A stretch of 64,000 bases of DNA from contig JANUWF010002421.1 of assembly GCA_026120185.1 (NCBI GenBank), forward strand, positions 1,798,001 through 1,862,000, given 5' to 3'. This DNA is from Voacanga thouarsii. Taxonomy: Eukaryota; Streptophyta; Magnoliopsida; Gentianales; Apocynaceae. The notes beneath the pieces are model-generated. The model was not told the origin of the DNA, did not search any database, and worked only from the letters and a program-made list of their open reading frames with translations. Shown here one piece after another: positions 23,411 through 36,000 of this stretch. A program made the translations under genes and the position numbers. Each line of letters begins with the position of its first letter. Position 1 is the first letter of the stretch.

Positions 23411-25804
23411 CATATGGTGTAACACCCCGCTAACCAGGCCCGCCAGGGCCGGGGATGTCGCCCGTCCAAAGGACAAGGGGTCTTTATAACTATGTCACAC
23501 AAATAAAATAGTGAAATAAAAAAATACTTTAACTTAAAATTTATTAAAACCCAGAATAAATCCAAGAATTCCCAAAAGAAAAACAAATTCATAAATAAAA
23601 TCATCCACTCTCAACTCTCCAAAGCAATACATAAAAATAAAAGACAACATTCTCTTCCAAGGCAGATAACACTAGCTACTCATCACCACAGCAGGATCGA
23701 CCTGAAATCATGGTAAAAAGGTGATGAGACAGAAATCTCAGTAAGTCCGTGTGTGCTTTGGGTGTTCAGTGAAAACAGTTCGTGGATGCAAAGTGTGAAA
23801 TTTTTATAAGAGAAATATTGGCAAGTAATAAACATTAGTCAAAAGCAAGAGTGGTGTTTTGGCTTTTCCAAGCATACATAATCAAAAGTGCACAATAAAA
23901 TCAACCACTCAAAAAGGGTGGTCATGGGTTACCACACGTTGGGCCCCATGTCCACATGGTCAGTATGCCACACTTTGTGCATACTGCCAATCAGAATGCC
24001 GACACTTTGTACAGATTGACAAAAGGTAGGTGATTGGCCTACCGGGCAAGATACTCCTCCTTCTCTATACCCAAACAACAACCGGGTGTCCATTCCGGCA
24101 AAACACAGTCACTTGACTGAAAAGAACACTGCTAGCTCGGACCGGCATGACTAAGTAGTACGGACGTTTCTCTAAGTTGAGCTTATCTTCTGGAGGTGGC
24201 CTCCTGCTAGAAGACTCACTCTTACTCTTCAAAACTAGTACTACTAGCCTACCATTATTAAGTACTCAACGTAACGTATCCCACTTGGGAAAAAATGAAG
24301 GAAACATAGTTCCACTTGAAAATGGCAATTAAGGTTTTCCAAAGTTTGGGGCAAAACTGGTTTTAGAAAGAGTTTTAGGTTTTGAGTAAACCGCCCCTTG
24401 ATTCGCAAATAATTTATTTGCCTGAAATGAGAATGGAAATAATCCTCAATTGCCTTTACAGAAATGAGTGACCATGCACTCTACATTTGGCTTGCTATAA
24501 AAAAAATCATTTTTGCATCAAACAGGTTTTATGCAGGAGCTTACCTGATCATTACTCACAACAAAGGTCTCCAACAGCTGACCTAACCCCGCATGGGGTA
24601 AATACAAACCACAATCAAACTAAAGCCAAAGATTCACTTTTACAAATAAAACTAACTCAACTTACTACAATCATGTCCCTAGTGTCCCAAGCTTTAAGGC
24701 TCGATAATAAATAAAAGGGTTTATAAAATAAATCTAGTTTGATATTAAAATAATTAGAGTTTGGGAAATAGGTACTAATAAGTTGAAGGTTTAAATCTTG
24801 TTAAAATAATTTAGAGTTTATTTGATGAAAAGTCCTAGGTGGAATTAGGTAAAATAATGATTTATTAATAATTTAGTTGTTAGAAAATAATTGATAACTA
24901 AAATTAGTTGAAAATAAATTTAATGAATCTTGCTTGAAAGATAATAAATAAAATTTTAATGGGTTTTGATTAAAAGATAATAATTAAATTTTTAGTAATA
25001 AATATTTTACTAATTATGATTATTTCCATAAAAGGCTTTATTTGATATTATCATTTTATATATAATATCTATATATTTTATTTTTCTAGCAAAAGCTATT
25101 ATTTATTTGACTAAAATATCCTTATTATATATAATAATCCAAATTTACCCCTCCTAGGATTTTTTGGAAATTACTAGCAAAATCCCATTATGAAATATTT
25201 TATTCATGAAATAAAAATTAGCTTAGGGACAACTAGATCATGATCATACTTCTATGGCTAACCACAATCAAGGACATATACAATCCTTCAATTCATCAAA
25301 TCATCCAAATCATGCATATAAGCATAAATCTAAATTTATCAAGACATGATCTAACCCCTACTAGCATAAATATGATCATGGCTTCAATAATCCAACATGA
25401 ATATAAATCTTATTCACCAAAGGTGACATAATCTCTAGCATACTTCATCACAAATACTACCTATGACATGGAGACATGCATTAAACCTCACATCATCATA
25501 CAATCAACCAAGATAATCCATCCATGCATAAATCTCATATCCTTCATATTCATACATACATTCATGCTTCAACCTCAACAATATATACTCAAACCTTATC
25601 CGCAATCCATCTTCTATCAACATCATCCTAGAGACATGAATCTAGAATTTAAAAGAAGGTTTAAAACGGCTTACTTGATTGATGAATTCCTTGAAGTAGT
25701 TTCGAGTGAATCTCAAGCCCTAGATGCCTAAATCTGTCCAAAGGAGATGAAGGAAGAATGGCCATGGAAAAGAAACCATTCGGCCAAGTAAGTGAGTGGT
25801 TCAG

Positions 25805-25808
<4 letters not shown>

Positions 25809-25835
<27 letters not shown>
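25809..25835. repeat. (GA)n microsatellite
   Basis: About 13 uninterrupted GA units within the family-C solo LTR. A GA run is also present at the corresponding place of the copy at 50832. Confidence 0.9.
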
Positions 25836-27473
25836 CATTAGCATGTTTATTCATATATATTTTCACTAGAGATCAAGATTGGAGAAGATGAAGTTGTTAG
25901 AACAAACCTACCTTGAAGGTGTTCTTGAGGCTTCACAAAATTTCTGGTTTTTTATCCAAAAGTGCAAGTTGGATTTTGGAGTTTGATGTTAAAAATGGTA
26001 CGGATGGACTCACAGCAATGAATAGATGAAATGTAGAATTTTTAGAGGTAGTTTGAAGTGATTTGGAGAGGTATTAGGTGAAAGGAATGAGTAGGTGTTC
26101 TTGGTGTACTATGTGTTCTTGAAGGTTGAAGAGAGTAGAGAGCTTTTGGATGGAGACTGCCGGAATTCTATGAGGATTAGGGTTGCCGATTTTCTGTAGG
26201 GTTTAGGTAGATGGTTTTTCTGGTTTGGAAGGGAAAAGGAAAGGCTAGTTGTTGGAATCCTTGAAGAATATTTTTATGAAGCAAATTTGGAAACTAAATA
26301 TTCAAGAATATATTTGATTATGGAAGAGCTCTTGGAAATCTGCCATGGCCAACTGCTTGTGTAGAATTTTGGCTGGATGAAAGCTGGTTGAAGGAGGCTA
26401 ATGGTGGCCAAAATTAAGGAGTCTAATGGTGAAGGGAAGGTTTGGTTGTTTGAGGTATATTTTATGGAAAGTTGTTAAATCATGGTGGTTGGAATTTTGG
26501 TATCCAAATCAAGGCATGATTGCAGAATTTTTTTTTTTTTTGGAAATCTTTTTGGCAGCCATGGCTGGATTTTCATGTAGGACTTAGGGAGGACAATGGA
26601 GTTCAGTTAATGGAGGTTTAAGGGTGGTTTGTGCAGAAAAATGATGGAGTTTTGGCTAGGGTTGAATTAGGAACAAAGTTGGACAAAATTCTGCATAGCA
26701 TTTTCGCAAGGCTAGAATTTTTCTGGGCAGCTTTAGCTGCCATTTTCCAGGCGATTTGTAGAGGCTTTGAAGGGGAATTTCTGGGATTTTCAAGGCTGGT
26801 TTCCAGCCTACTTCATGGAGGAAAAACATGGCTAAGGTGCTGAACAAAAACTGGAAGAAAACAGCTTGGTTTCGGACCTCCAAAGTTGCAAATCTGCCCA
26901 GAAAATTTTTTGGTTTTGCACAGTGTTTGTGCAGTCCTAAAATGGCCAGGAAAATTCAGATTTCAAGCTGATCAAAAGGGCCATTTTCTGGCAGCATTTG
27001 GGAGGGAATAATGGTTAAGAATTTCATCACCTTGAAGGCACACAAAGCTGGAAAAATTTCAGTTCTATGCATGAAGGGAAATGAACCTAGCTAGAGTGAA
27101 TTTTTAGAAAATTCACTAAGGAATTTAATTCACTTGAAATCTTTTCCCCTATTCCATTGTTTCGGTCCATATGATGTCTTTTACTAAGACATTTCGAACC
27201 TTTAAAGCCACCGCACATTGCTAGAATTTTTCTAGAATAAAATTGGCTTGAACAAAATGAACAAACTAATGAATTGAGAAATAGGAAAAATTAAGGATCA
27301 AGAGGAAATGACTTCCCCTTAGGAATTTTGTGTAGAGCAAAAGAGTAGGATTTGAAGACTCCTATCATGTCTCTCATAGGACAACATCTCTACCCTACTC
27401 CAAACACCACTAGGGCTGAAAATGATACTTCCCAAGCAAAAATAAAATTTAACCAAGCTAAAGCTCCTATGAT

Positions 27474-27528
27474 GGAATTTGAACCCAAGACCTCAAGAAT
27501 TAATTCCAAAGCTCCAACCACTAAACCA
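27474..27528 (-). other. tRNA-like A-box/B-box module in LTR
   Basis: On the minus strand the A-box-like TGGTTTAGTGG (27528-27518) and B-box-like GTTCAAATTCC (27484-27474) are 44 nt apart start to start. That is the spacing of positions 8 and 53 in a tRNA. A T-run follows downstream. The module starts 252 nt inside the 5' end of the LTR, as in the other copies. Confidence 0.6.
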
Positions 27529-27818
27529 CAAAACTCTTATTCTTATTTTCCCCCTAAAAATATTTTCCTATTCAATCCTCAAGCTATCTCCCTTTTTCCA
27601 CCTTAAGCAAAAATTACCATTTTACCCTTCTCACTCAATAATCATAATCAAGCCCTCTAGACTATAAAACACAAATCCGAAGCACATAAAATCATACAAA
27701 AATATATTTAAACATGTAAATAAATATGCTATGCATCCCAACCCCCTTACTCTAAGGTTGGTTTTTACTGGGGTTTCACATATGGACTATCATAGTCCAT
27801 TTAGTACAAGTAGGAGAT

Positions 27819-29712
27819 TGTTGGAATAGATGCCCAAAATGTACTATATATTTCTGTATTTTAAAAATTAATATAAGTTTTATTCATTAATGGTTATTTA
27901 TTTATATATATTCATACATTAAAGGTCTAAGTGTGTTACTAAGTAATCTACGTGATTGGGTCATGCTTTTACAGTAAGGTATATATTATGGGCTAATAAC
28001 ACATAAGCAAAAAAATTGTTCTTGATCGATTGATGAAGCTGAACATTTTATCAAGGTTTAGATCATGATACTATGGTTTTTAAATGAGGAATAGTTTACC
28101 ATTCACCAGTGAGTAATCCACTCACACCAATAGTGTAAGCGTATTCAAAATACGTAGAACTAAACCACTTGATAATAATCTTTATTAAAGTACTAAAATA
28201 AATAAAGATTGGTTTATCGCAACTACTGCGTAGATGAGTACCATAGGATTTGAGTATAAGTGGGTGGTCTGGAGAAGCTGGACTTGTACACTTTGATGTA
28301 TGTTAGGTGAGCTCTTATCGTAAGGCTAATAACCTTGTACGTTGGGTGTATGACTCTAATTAATTAAGACGGACTTATACAATAGAGTTTCTATACTTCA
28401 TTACATGAAGAAATCACACTCTTGTGATTGACCAGGATAATCTAAAAATCCAAAACCCTACGAAACATGACTAATTATGTACACTTTTGGGTAGTTCCGT
28501 GTGATAAGTGGATATATACTGGAAGTCGTGACTTATCGGACTAGTTATCAAAGGATAGTAGATATCATTGAGAAAGGTATTAGTACTATTTTTCTATCTC
28601 AATGATGGGTGTTACGTATAGGGGTATTTTCATCATTATACCTATAGGTCGAAGACACTGCACTTGCAATATTATTCTTGGCGTCAATATTTCCATATGG
28701 TAATAAATGAAATATTTAAAATAATTAAAATACAGCTATTTGTTAGCAGGGGTATTTTGATCAGCCAAGAATAATATGTCTTTTGGTCCCCAGATTAGCT
28801 CAAATAACCTTAGTAAATTTATTTACTATATGTGTTTATTGTGTGAATTTATTATTGGAAGAATTATTCTAGCAGTCCAATTATTTATTTATTTGGGCTA
28901 GAATAATTAATTGGGCTAATTTACATAATTAGTTTATTAAATAATTATCTTGGGTAACTTTATATTGGGCCCAAGTAGTTTAATTAATTAATAAAAGAGC
29001 CAATTTAATTAATGGATTTATTAATTAATTATCTTAGGTAATTTTAATATTGGGCCCAAGTGGATTAATTAATTAATAAGGGAGCTATTTAATTAGTCAT
29101 TTAACCAATTAAGAAAGCATGGCCCATTTGGGTTTTGATGGAAGTAACCATGAAAAAAGAAAAGGAAAAAAAAAGGAAAACGGAAACAAAGAAATTGAGG
29201 TGGTTGATTTTGTTTCTAAAAAGAAAAAGGAAAGCTAATAATATTAGAAAAGGGCATCTTGTGTGCAATTAAAATAGTTGACCGAATTCCAAAAAAAAAA
29301 AAAAAGAAAGAAAGTGTTTTTCAATTTTTTTAAAGAAAAAAATTGGCCATCGTTGTTTTTCTTTGGTTTCGTTTTCTTCGTTTTTCCTTAACGTTTGGCT
29401 CTTCCAGTTTTGTTCCAATATTATTCACCATTATTCTACTTTCACCGGTAGGGGTCCATGGTGGTTAGAGAATACTCTGGAAGATCAAGAGCTTGTAAAC
29501 GTGATAAGTGTTTGATGCGAAAGAGTCGATGGTTAGCTGGTGTTCCTACGGAACAAGTAGACATTCCTATTTAACAAGCATCATTGAACTCGAATCCGAC
29601 TCTAGTTATTAAGATTAATCACCCTAGAAGTAAGTATTCCTAGACTTTGGCTCGGAAAAAATTTTAATTTGCTATCTTGCACAGCTCATTTAATTTTTCC
29701 CGCGATCCTTCA
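27819..29712 (+). mobile_element. copia family-A 3' LTR
   Basis: It begins TGTTGGAATAGATGCCC, preceded by the polypurine tract taggagat (27811-27818), and ends GCGATCCTTCA. Length is 1894 bp. The next five bases, gtact, repeat those before the 5' LTR at 9218. It contains the regular family-A blocks and a poly(A) run near 29290. Confidence 0.9.
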
Positions 29713-30191
29713 GTACTTAGCCTAGAACACTTCCAAAAAATTACTCCATCTCTACTTGTTCCCACGGTTCTTGCACTCTAGCCACCAATCCCATGCTGGT
29801 CCCTTCAACTGAAAAACTGCAAACTTCACCAGCCTTTCTTTTGAATAATGTAGAGTATAGAAAAAATATCCTCCATACTCTCGATCCATATTTCTGCCTC
29901 TTGATCTTGCTTAGCTTCACTGTAAAAAGTCAGTGATTGGAACTTTATGAATATTTTTAGAGCTTCATCTTCTCCCCTACGATCTCTCTTTTTAGACAAA
30001 CGCTAAAGGATGTCCACTGTCTTGTTAAAAGCTTGGGCGACTATCACCTTTTCAATTCTTTCTGACCTGATTTCCTCATTTTCTATGTAAACATTTCGGG
30101 GAGGATTCTTAGTGGAGTTACTATCCCAATTAGGTTGTTCCACTATAATAGCTTCATTGTTGCGATTTGTAGATCATGTCCTAGGGGCCAT
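29713..30191 (-). pseudogene. Ty3/gypsy gag, N-terminal half
   Basis: The minus strand reads from a start codon at 30191-30189 (MAPRT, then a stop). It shows gag stretches FIKFQSLTF and AEIWIESMEDIFS that align with the chromovirus gag at 40970-40294. Several stops and shifts follow. The reading continues at 9217-8587, on the far side of the inserted copia, through the duplicated gtact. It belongs to an older Tekay-like element whose pol is not found in the window. Confidence 0.82.
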
Positions 30192-30296
30192 CTTAATATC
30201 AAAATGCCACAACCCTATCAATGGTTATATATACATGATTTCTATATATGTAACTTATGCATGACTGCATGATATTAAGTATTCCAAAACATATTG
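30192..30296. other. gypsy leader remnant
   Basis: A short AT-rich stretch upstream of the decayed gag start, before the inverted copia-like LTR. No primer site is recognised. Confidence 0.4.
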
Positions 30297-31455
30297 TGAA
30301 GGTTTCATGTAGCAAACAAACACATAGAAGCAGTAAAGAAAATGCAACAACGGAAGATTTATACCTTTGCATTGTCATAAAACTGACTATTTTTGCTGCG
30401 TAGGATCTAGTAGAATAGGCACAGACAGTATGTTTGATGTCTCTACCCTCGAAGATGACTCTAGTTGTTGTCTAGCAAGCCTATGGCTTCTTCTTGGCAT
30501 CAACGTAATATTTCTAGCCTTACAGAATATACCTCCACTTGAAAACTCGATGAAAGCAAAAATGGGAAAAAGAATTGGCCTTTTACAATCTCTTGACAAT
30601 TTGCTAAAGAGTAGTATCAAGAAGAACAATTCACCATTTCTGTATCACAAAGAACTGATACACATAGAACAAAACAAGAGAGAATAGCAGACAAAGAAGC
30701 TAAAGCACTTTGTTGAGATAAGTTTTTTAGTCTGTTCCACCATATTAGAGACCTGATAGCTTTGAAGAACTCAATTTCAAACTCTATCATCTGAGCTATC
30801 ATCTGGGAGTTCAAACAATTGAACCAAACTCATATCACAACCAACTCACAAACTAGTTAGCCCAAAGCTATACAGGTTTGAGCCTAGCCTATTGGACCCT
30901 AGTCAAAGCTATTGGGCCGAATTAATTATTTAAACTAGAACAAAATAAATAGCCAAATAATTAATTATACAACCCAAATAAACCAGTCTAATACTATAGT
31001 CTACCTTAGTTTAGGACTAGGCTAATTCTAATTATTCAAATCAGGCTCAAGCCCTGAACAGTTAATTAACCTACTATACTAATTAATTAATTCTCTCTTT
31101 GAACTTTTTATTTTATTCTAGCATAATAAATAAACTAGGCTACTTGAATAAAATAAAATTCATTTTATTTAAGACTAATTCCTCATCCCAAATCTATCAG
31201 GATTTATGGGCTATTCCAAGGGCCAAAAGACACATTGCCTTGACTACAAAAATGACCAAAATACCCCTACTATAGAAATAGCTGTATTTTACATTTTAAA
31301 AATTTTTTAATATCACCATAAGAAAATATTAACCCCAAGGACAATGTTGCGTGTAGCAAAGTCTCCGACCTACAGGTGTTATGACAAATATACCTCTATA
31401 TAACGTCGTACATTCAGAGAGGAAGAATGTACTAATACCTCTGTAAATGACAAAT
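30297..31455 (-). mobile_element. inverted, truncated copia-like LTR (family F)
   Basis: From about 30665 it is homologous to 49054 onward. The reverse complement matches the family-A LTR lineage, including the block before the tttcacag-like region. Its + strand left end TGAAGG mirrors the LTR end CCTTCA. Homology to the 49054 copy stops near 31455, before the LTR 5' end is reached, so the copy is truncated there. The ORFs 30367-30687 and 30387-30629 are inside it and lack any recognised domain. Confidence 0.65.
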
Positions 31456-31531
31456 AATTTGTGCACTTTATCCTTGTATTAATGCTGATAATAGTTAACT
31501 TTATCACGATTATCTTTAATATAATTGGTCA

Positions 31532-32159
31532 TGTAAAACCCCACCTAAGCCTACCCTAGAATTAGAGGAATGGGTTGCATTTCGACATATTGCATGACTA
31601 AATATTTTCTAGATAAACTTGTATGCTTTAGAATTATTATATGTGGTCTATATGATTTATTTATGTTTGATGAGTATTAGGGGCAATTAGAGAGTTTTGC
31701 TTAGGGAAGAGAGAAAGAGAAGCTTAGGATTTAGAAAGGAAGAGAATTAAGTTGGAAAAATAGAAAAGAAGAATTAATGTGGTAAAGTTGATAGAGCTTT
31801 GTGGCTAATTCTTAAGGTCTTGAGTTCAAATCCCACCAACTAAGAATTATTTTTGTTATTCTAACTAATATTTGAATTTTATTTCTTGCATTCCATGAAT
31901 TTAGGAATGTTGTCTTGAGCTATCACAATGGTAATTTTCTAACCATGTGAACTTGTCCTAAATAAAATCTAGAGAAGTTTTATTCCCCATTATTTTAGCA
32001 ATCCATGTCTTTGCATATTTGCATTTAAAAATATTTTATTTCCTGAATTCCTTTTATTTTCTTATAAAATTTTCTAAATTATTGTGGACTTGGAATTTAA
32101 ATAAAATTCCACCTTTTTGGGAACCATTTGGCTAAAATCTTAGAAGGAAATAAGAGAGA
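31532..32159 (+). mobile_element. partial Tekay-like LTR (family G)
   Basis: It starts TGTAAAACCCCACCTAAGCC, closely resembling the minus-strand starts of the family-C LTRs (TGTGAAACCCCAG). It carries the same tRNA-like module 248 nt inside. It is cut at 32159 by the copia LTR at 32160 and its remainder was not found. The stretch 31456-31531 before it is unassigned. Confidence 0.65.
31780..31833 (+). other. tRNA-like A-box/B-box module in LTR
   Basis: A-box-like TGGTAAAGTTG at 31780-31790 and B-box GTTCAAATCC from 31824, 44 nt start to start. A run of five T lies at 31850-31854. The position, 248 nt from the LTR start, matches the family-C and family-B copies. Confidence 0.62.
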
Positions 32160-33023
32160 TGTTGGAAGGTATGCCCTCAAAGACAATGTATTCTATGTAA
32201 ATATATTGCAATAAAATATTTATTCATTCAATTTAGTTTGTTTCTTATATTATTGCACATTTAAGGTCCAAGTATAACAAGTAATGGTCTATGTGTTGGG
32301 TCATTCTTCACAGTAAGGTATAGACCATATGTACTTGTCATACAACTAAAATTGAGTTCTTAGTCATTTGATGGAATTGGGCATTTCATTAAGGAAAGAC
32401 TATTATGCCATGAATTCTAATGAGGAATGGTTTCCCTTGAATCAGTGAGTAGTTCACTAACATTATTGGCATAAGCGTATTTTGAATACGTAGAACTGAA
32501 CCTGTAGTAATGGTCTCTTATAAAGTACTATGCTTATAAAGACTGGACTATTACTGCTACAACATGGACGGATATCTTCATACTTGAGTATGAGTTGGTC
32601 GTTTGGCGAAGCTAGAGTTTTATACTTTGATATATATTAAGTGAGATTTCTTTTGTGAGATTAATATCCTTGTATGTTGGGTGTATTACTATAGTTAGTT
32701 AAGATAAACTCATGCAATAGAGTTTCTATGCTTCACTTAGTGAAGTTAAATCACCCCCTTGTAATTGTCCAGGATAATCTAATAATCTAGGGCCCTGAGA
32801 ATGTGACTCTAGAATGTGTGCTTTTGGATAGCTTTCAATGACAAGCAAGTGCATTCAAATGAGTCATGGATTAACGGACTAGAAATCTAACCATGGTAGA
32901 TGTCTTTGAGATGGGTGCTAGTACATTTATCCTGTCTGGTTGATGAGTGTTACGTAGAGGGATATTTTTGTCATTTTACCAGTAGGTCAAAGATACTGCT
33001 TTAGCAATATTATTCTTGGGGTC

Positions 33024-36000
33024 TGTAATACCCCACTACCTACATACCTAGATAGGGCGGGATGTCGCCTCGTCTAGAGGACCAAGGGCCTTTATAATGA
33101 GGTACAACTAATAAATAATAGGGAAAAAACCACAACTAAATAAAAATAACAAAAATACTCTTATTACATTCGAGGGAAATATTTATACAAATCTGAAATA
33201 TCAAAACTAGCAAACATCTCTTGAAAGAAATACAAGTTAAAAATAAAATAAACAAATGGCGATCATCGCTAATTCCTTCAACCTGCTCAATATACATACT
33301 CTCCTGAAATCATGATATAAAAAGTGTGAGATTGGCATATTAGTAAGTCCCATGTGTGCAAGTGTCAATTATCACGATTTCGTGCATGCAGGTTTATCAA
33401 AATCACAAAATCGTATTTGCAAATCAATTTCATCAATAAAAGTTATACAAAGGAGTCTCGCTCAATAAAACCAAAATTGCTCACAATAAATTATCGTTTC
33501 ATCATATTCATAATTCATTAGGCAGGGATTAGCAAATGATCTAAACAATAATATCTTAATCCATATCATGGTTACCACCACGATAGCGTCCCAATGTATT
33601 CTTTCAACAATAGACAGTGGGGGATCCTCCCACTAGTTGAGATACGCCTCTATCTCTACACCCAACACTTTGGTTGTCTAATCCGGATAAAAAATGCCCA
33701 TATGAACCAATAAGCTAGCTCGAACCGCCTAATTATGTAGTATTGTCGCCTCTCCAAGTTGAGTTCATCTTCTGGAGGTGACCTCCTGCCAAAAGACTCA
33801 CTCTTGCTCTTCAAAACTAGTACTACTAGCCTACCTCCGTTGAGTACTCAATGTTCCCTATTTAGGGGTAGAATCATTTTTTCCTTTTTCAAAAGTCTTT
33901 GATTAGCTTGACTGCAAAACGTGATTTTTTCGTGATAGCATTTCCAAATCGTTTAGTGATAGTGTAAGAAATCGTTTTTGAGTTTGAATAGTTGAAATTT
34001 GATAAACTCATTTAGAAAGTAAAACAGCGTTTCCAACCCAAGTATCAAAATACAGTGTAACTCATCATGTTTAGCCAATGTTTTAATCCTCTTGTCCAAA
34101 CATTATATTGACCTGAATTCCAAATAACATTGTAAAAATTGCTTACAAACAAGTAACATTTATCAAAATGGTTATGCAGGGACTTACTTGGATAAATTAA
34201 CAGCTAGACCCAATTCAATTAATGGCCCTTACTTCCATTCCTTCCTTATGTAGAATAAATGATTCTATAATTAGAATCCAAATATTACATCCACTATTTC
34301 ATGCAACATGAATTCTTATGATCTCATGAATCACCTAGTTCATCCATAGTATCTAGGTAATTTGATTCATTAGATCACATACACAACTTCTTTTATCATG
34401 CTATTAATCATAACCATGCATTCATTCAAATCAATTTATTATATGACAACTCTCATATTCAACTAGCATAAAATTATCATAATCAGCCCCATAAATATTA
34501 AAAGATCTCATCTTTACCTACTTAGCATAGCTCTACATTCATCATGACAAGATGCATCATTGTCTTATCTCATACATGCTTTGTTTATGGCTTATATTAA
34601 CATATTCATCATTCTAGTTCATTCATGCTTTCATACTCGACTCCATAAGCATTCATAAGTCAATACACTAAAGATTAATTCCATTTAAATCATTAAGGAT
34701 AGGATTTTGATTACCTCTTAGCAATCTAGACTTAAAACACGACAATTCCTTGATGACTAACTTAAGTTCAATCAATCGTTGAAAAGATTGGTCCGCCTAG
34801 ATGTCCTTGATCAAGACTCACCAAAAAAGGAATAAAATTAGTCTCTTATGGACATGATTTAAGAGGGAAAAGAAGAAAATAATGGAGTAAGAGATGAATA
34901 AAAGGGTTGAAAATCAATTACCTTGTAGAGAGTTTCGGTTTTGGCTTTGTTCTTGGGGTTGACTGGCCGAATTTTTGTGTAGGTTGAATGCTGATTTTTT
35001 CATGAGTTTGAGGGGCTGAGAGGGTAGGAAATTTAATGGTTTGCTGGATAGAAATGTCTAGGGTTTGGTGTTTAGATGTTTGGAGGAGTCCTACCTTGCT
35101 ATGGATTCTTGATCACAAAAGAAAAGTTAGACAGCTTTGGTCCTTCTATGGATGCCTAAACTGGTCAATAGTTCAGGGGTTATTGCTGCTGTGTTTTTCC
35201 TGCTTATGATGGAAAGAAATTTGGACAAAAAGGGAGAAGAAATTTGGTTGGTTTTGGTCTCTATAGTGGCAAAAATAAGAGAGGAAAAGTGATCCTTTGT
35301 GTAGCTGTATTTTGCTCGATAACTAGAAAGGTTTTTGTGCAGGTTTTTGGCTGAAAATTTCGTACAGAATGATGCTAATTGTGGCCAAAATTCTGAAGGA
35401 ATTGGAGAGGAAATTCTGATATTTTTTTGGCTAAAAAAAAGTCCTAGTTGGTTAAGGTTTTCTTGGATAACCCTAGCTAGGTTTTGGATAGTTTTAGTTG
35501 AGCTACAATTGCTCTAGTGTGTGTGGCGGCAGCTTTGAGGGAATTTTCCAGAAAAATATAGGAGGGAATTAGGTTGTTTATTTAAGCCATAATTTAATTT
35601 ATTCCCTATATTAATTTGAGTAATTTAAATAGCTATTAAATAATTATTTTTACATGATAAAATTCTGGTTTCCTTTTCCCTTGAAGCTATCGAAATCCTT
35701 CTTCATTTTCCCTCAAAATTTTGAAAATCCTTATCCAAAAGATAAATACCACATTTAAAATCCAAATTTTATCCTTTTATTTCCTTTTTAAAATTTATTT
35801 GAATAGAATTAAAATATGGAGACTTATCTCCTTAAGGAGTGGCGGCTACCACATGAAAACAATATGTATATTCATATATTTTATCTCCTAATAAATTACT
35901 TAAATATAACTTTTAAAAATCCAAATTAATAATATTTAAAATTTTCTAAAAGATTAGGATAAGATATTAGAAATAAAATTTTAATTTATTTTCAGATTTT

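Larger units (their letters stand above)
23418..27780 (-). mobile_element. Tekay-like (family C) solo LTR
   Basis: The + strand starts TGTAACACCCCGCTAACC and ends GGGGTTTCACA. Flanks are exact: tatgg at 23413-23417 and 27781-27785. At 4363 bp without any gag or pol motif it is a very long solo LTR. The minus orientation follows from the + oriented copy at 62275 and from similarity to the chromovirus LTRs at 33024 and 42216. Shared blocks include CTCACTCTTACTCTTCAAAA. It holds a tRNA-like A/B-box module and a GA microsatellite. ORFs inside it are not supported. Confidence 0.9.
9218..29712 (+). mobile_element. full-length Ty1/copia element with four nested insertions
   Basis: A 5' LTR starts at 9218 (TG mutated to CG) and a 3' LTR ends at 29712. 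Both are flanked by the exact 5-bp duplication gtact (9213-9217 and 29713-29717). Between them, in order, are leader, gag, protease remnant, RT, RNase H and polypurine tract. Four later insertions interrupt it at 9578-10952, 14614-20556, 20676-22365 and 23418-27780. Removing them and one copy of each duplication leaves about 7.1 kb of copia sequence. Most of integrase is deleted near 14033, and the end of the 5' LTR with the primer site is missing near 12360. It cannot be autonomous. Confidence 0.9.

Noticed and set aside
30367..30814. 106-aa ORF with Cys and Ser residues, candidate small gene
   Set aside because: It lies in an inverted copia-like LTR. No domain is visible and ORFs overlap on the other strand.
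31532..32159. A complete solo LTR
   Set aside because: Only the start is recognisable; the copia LTR at 32160 cuts it and no end or target duplication was found.
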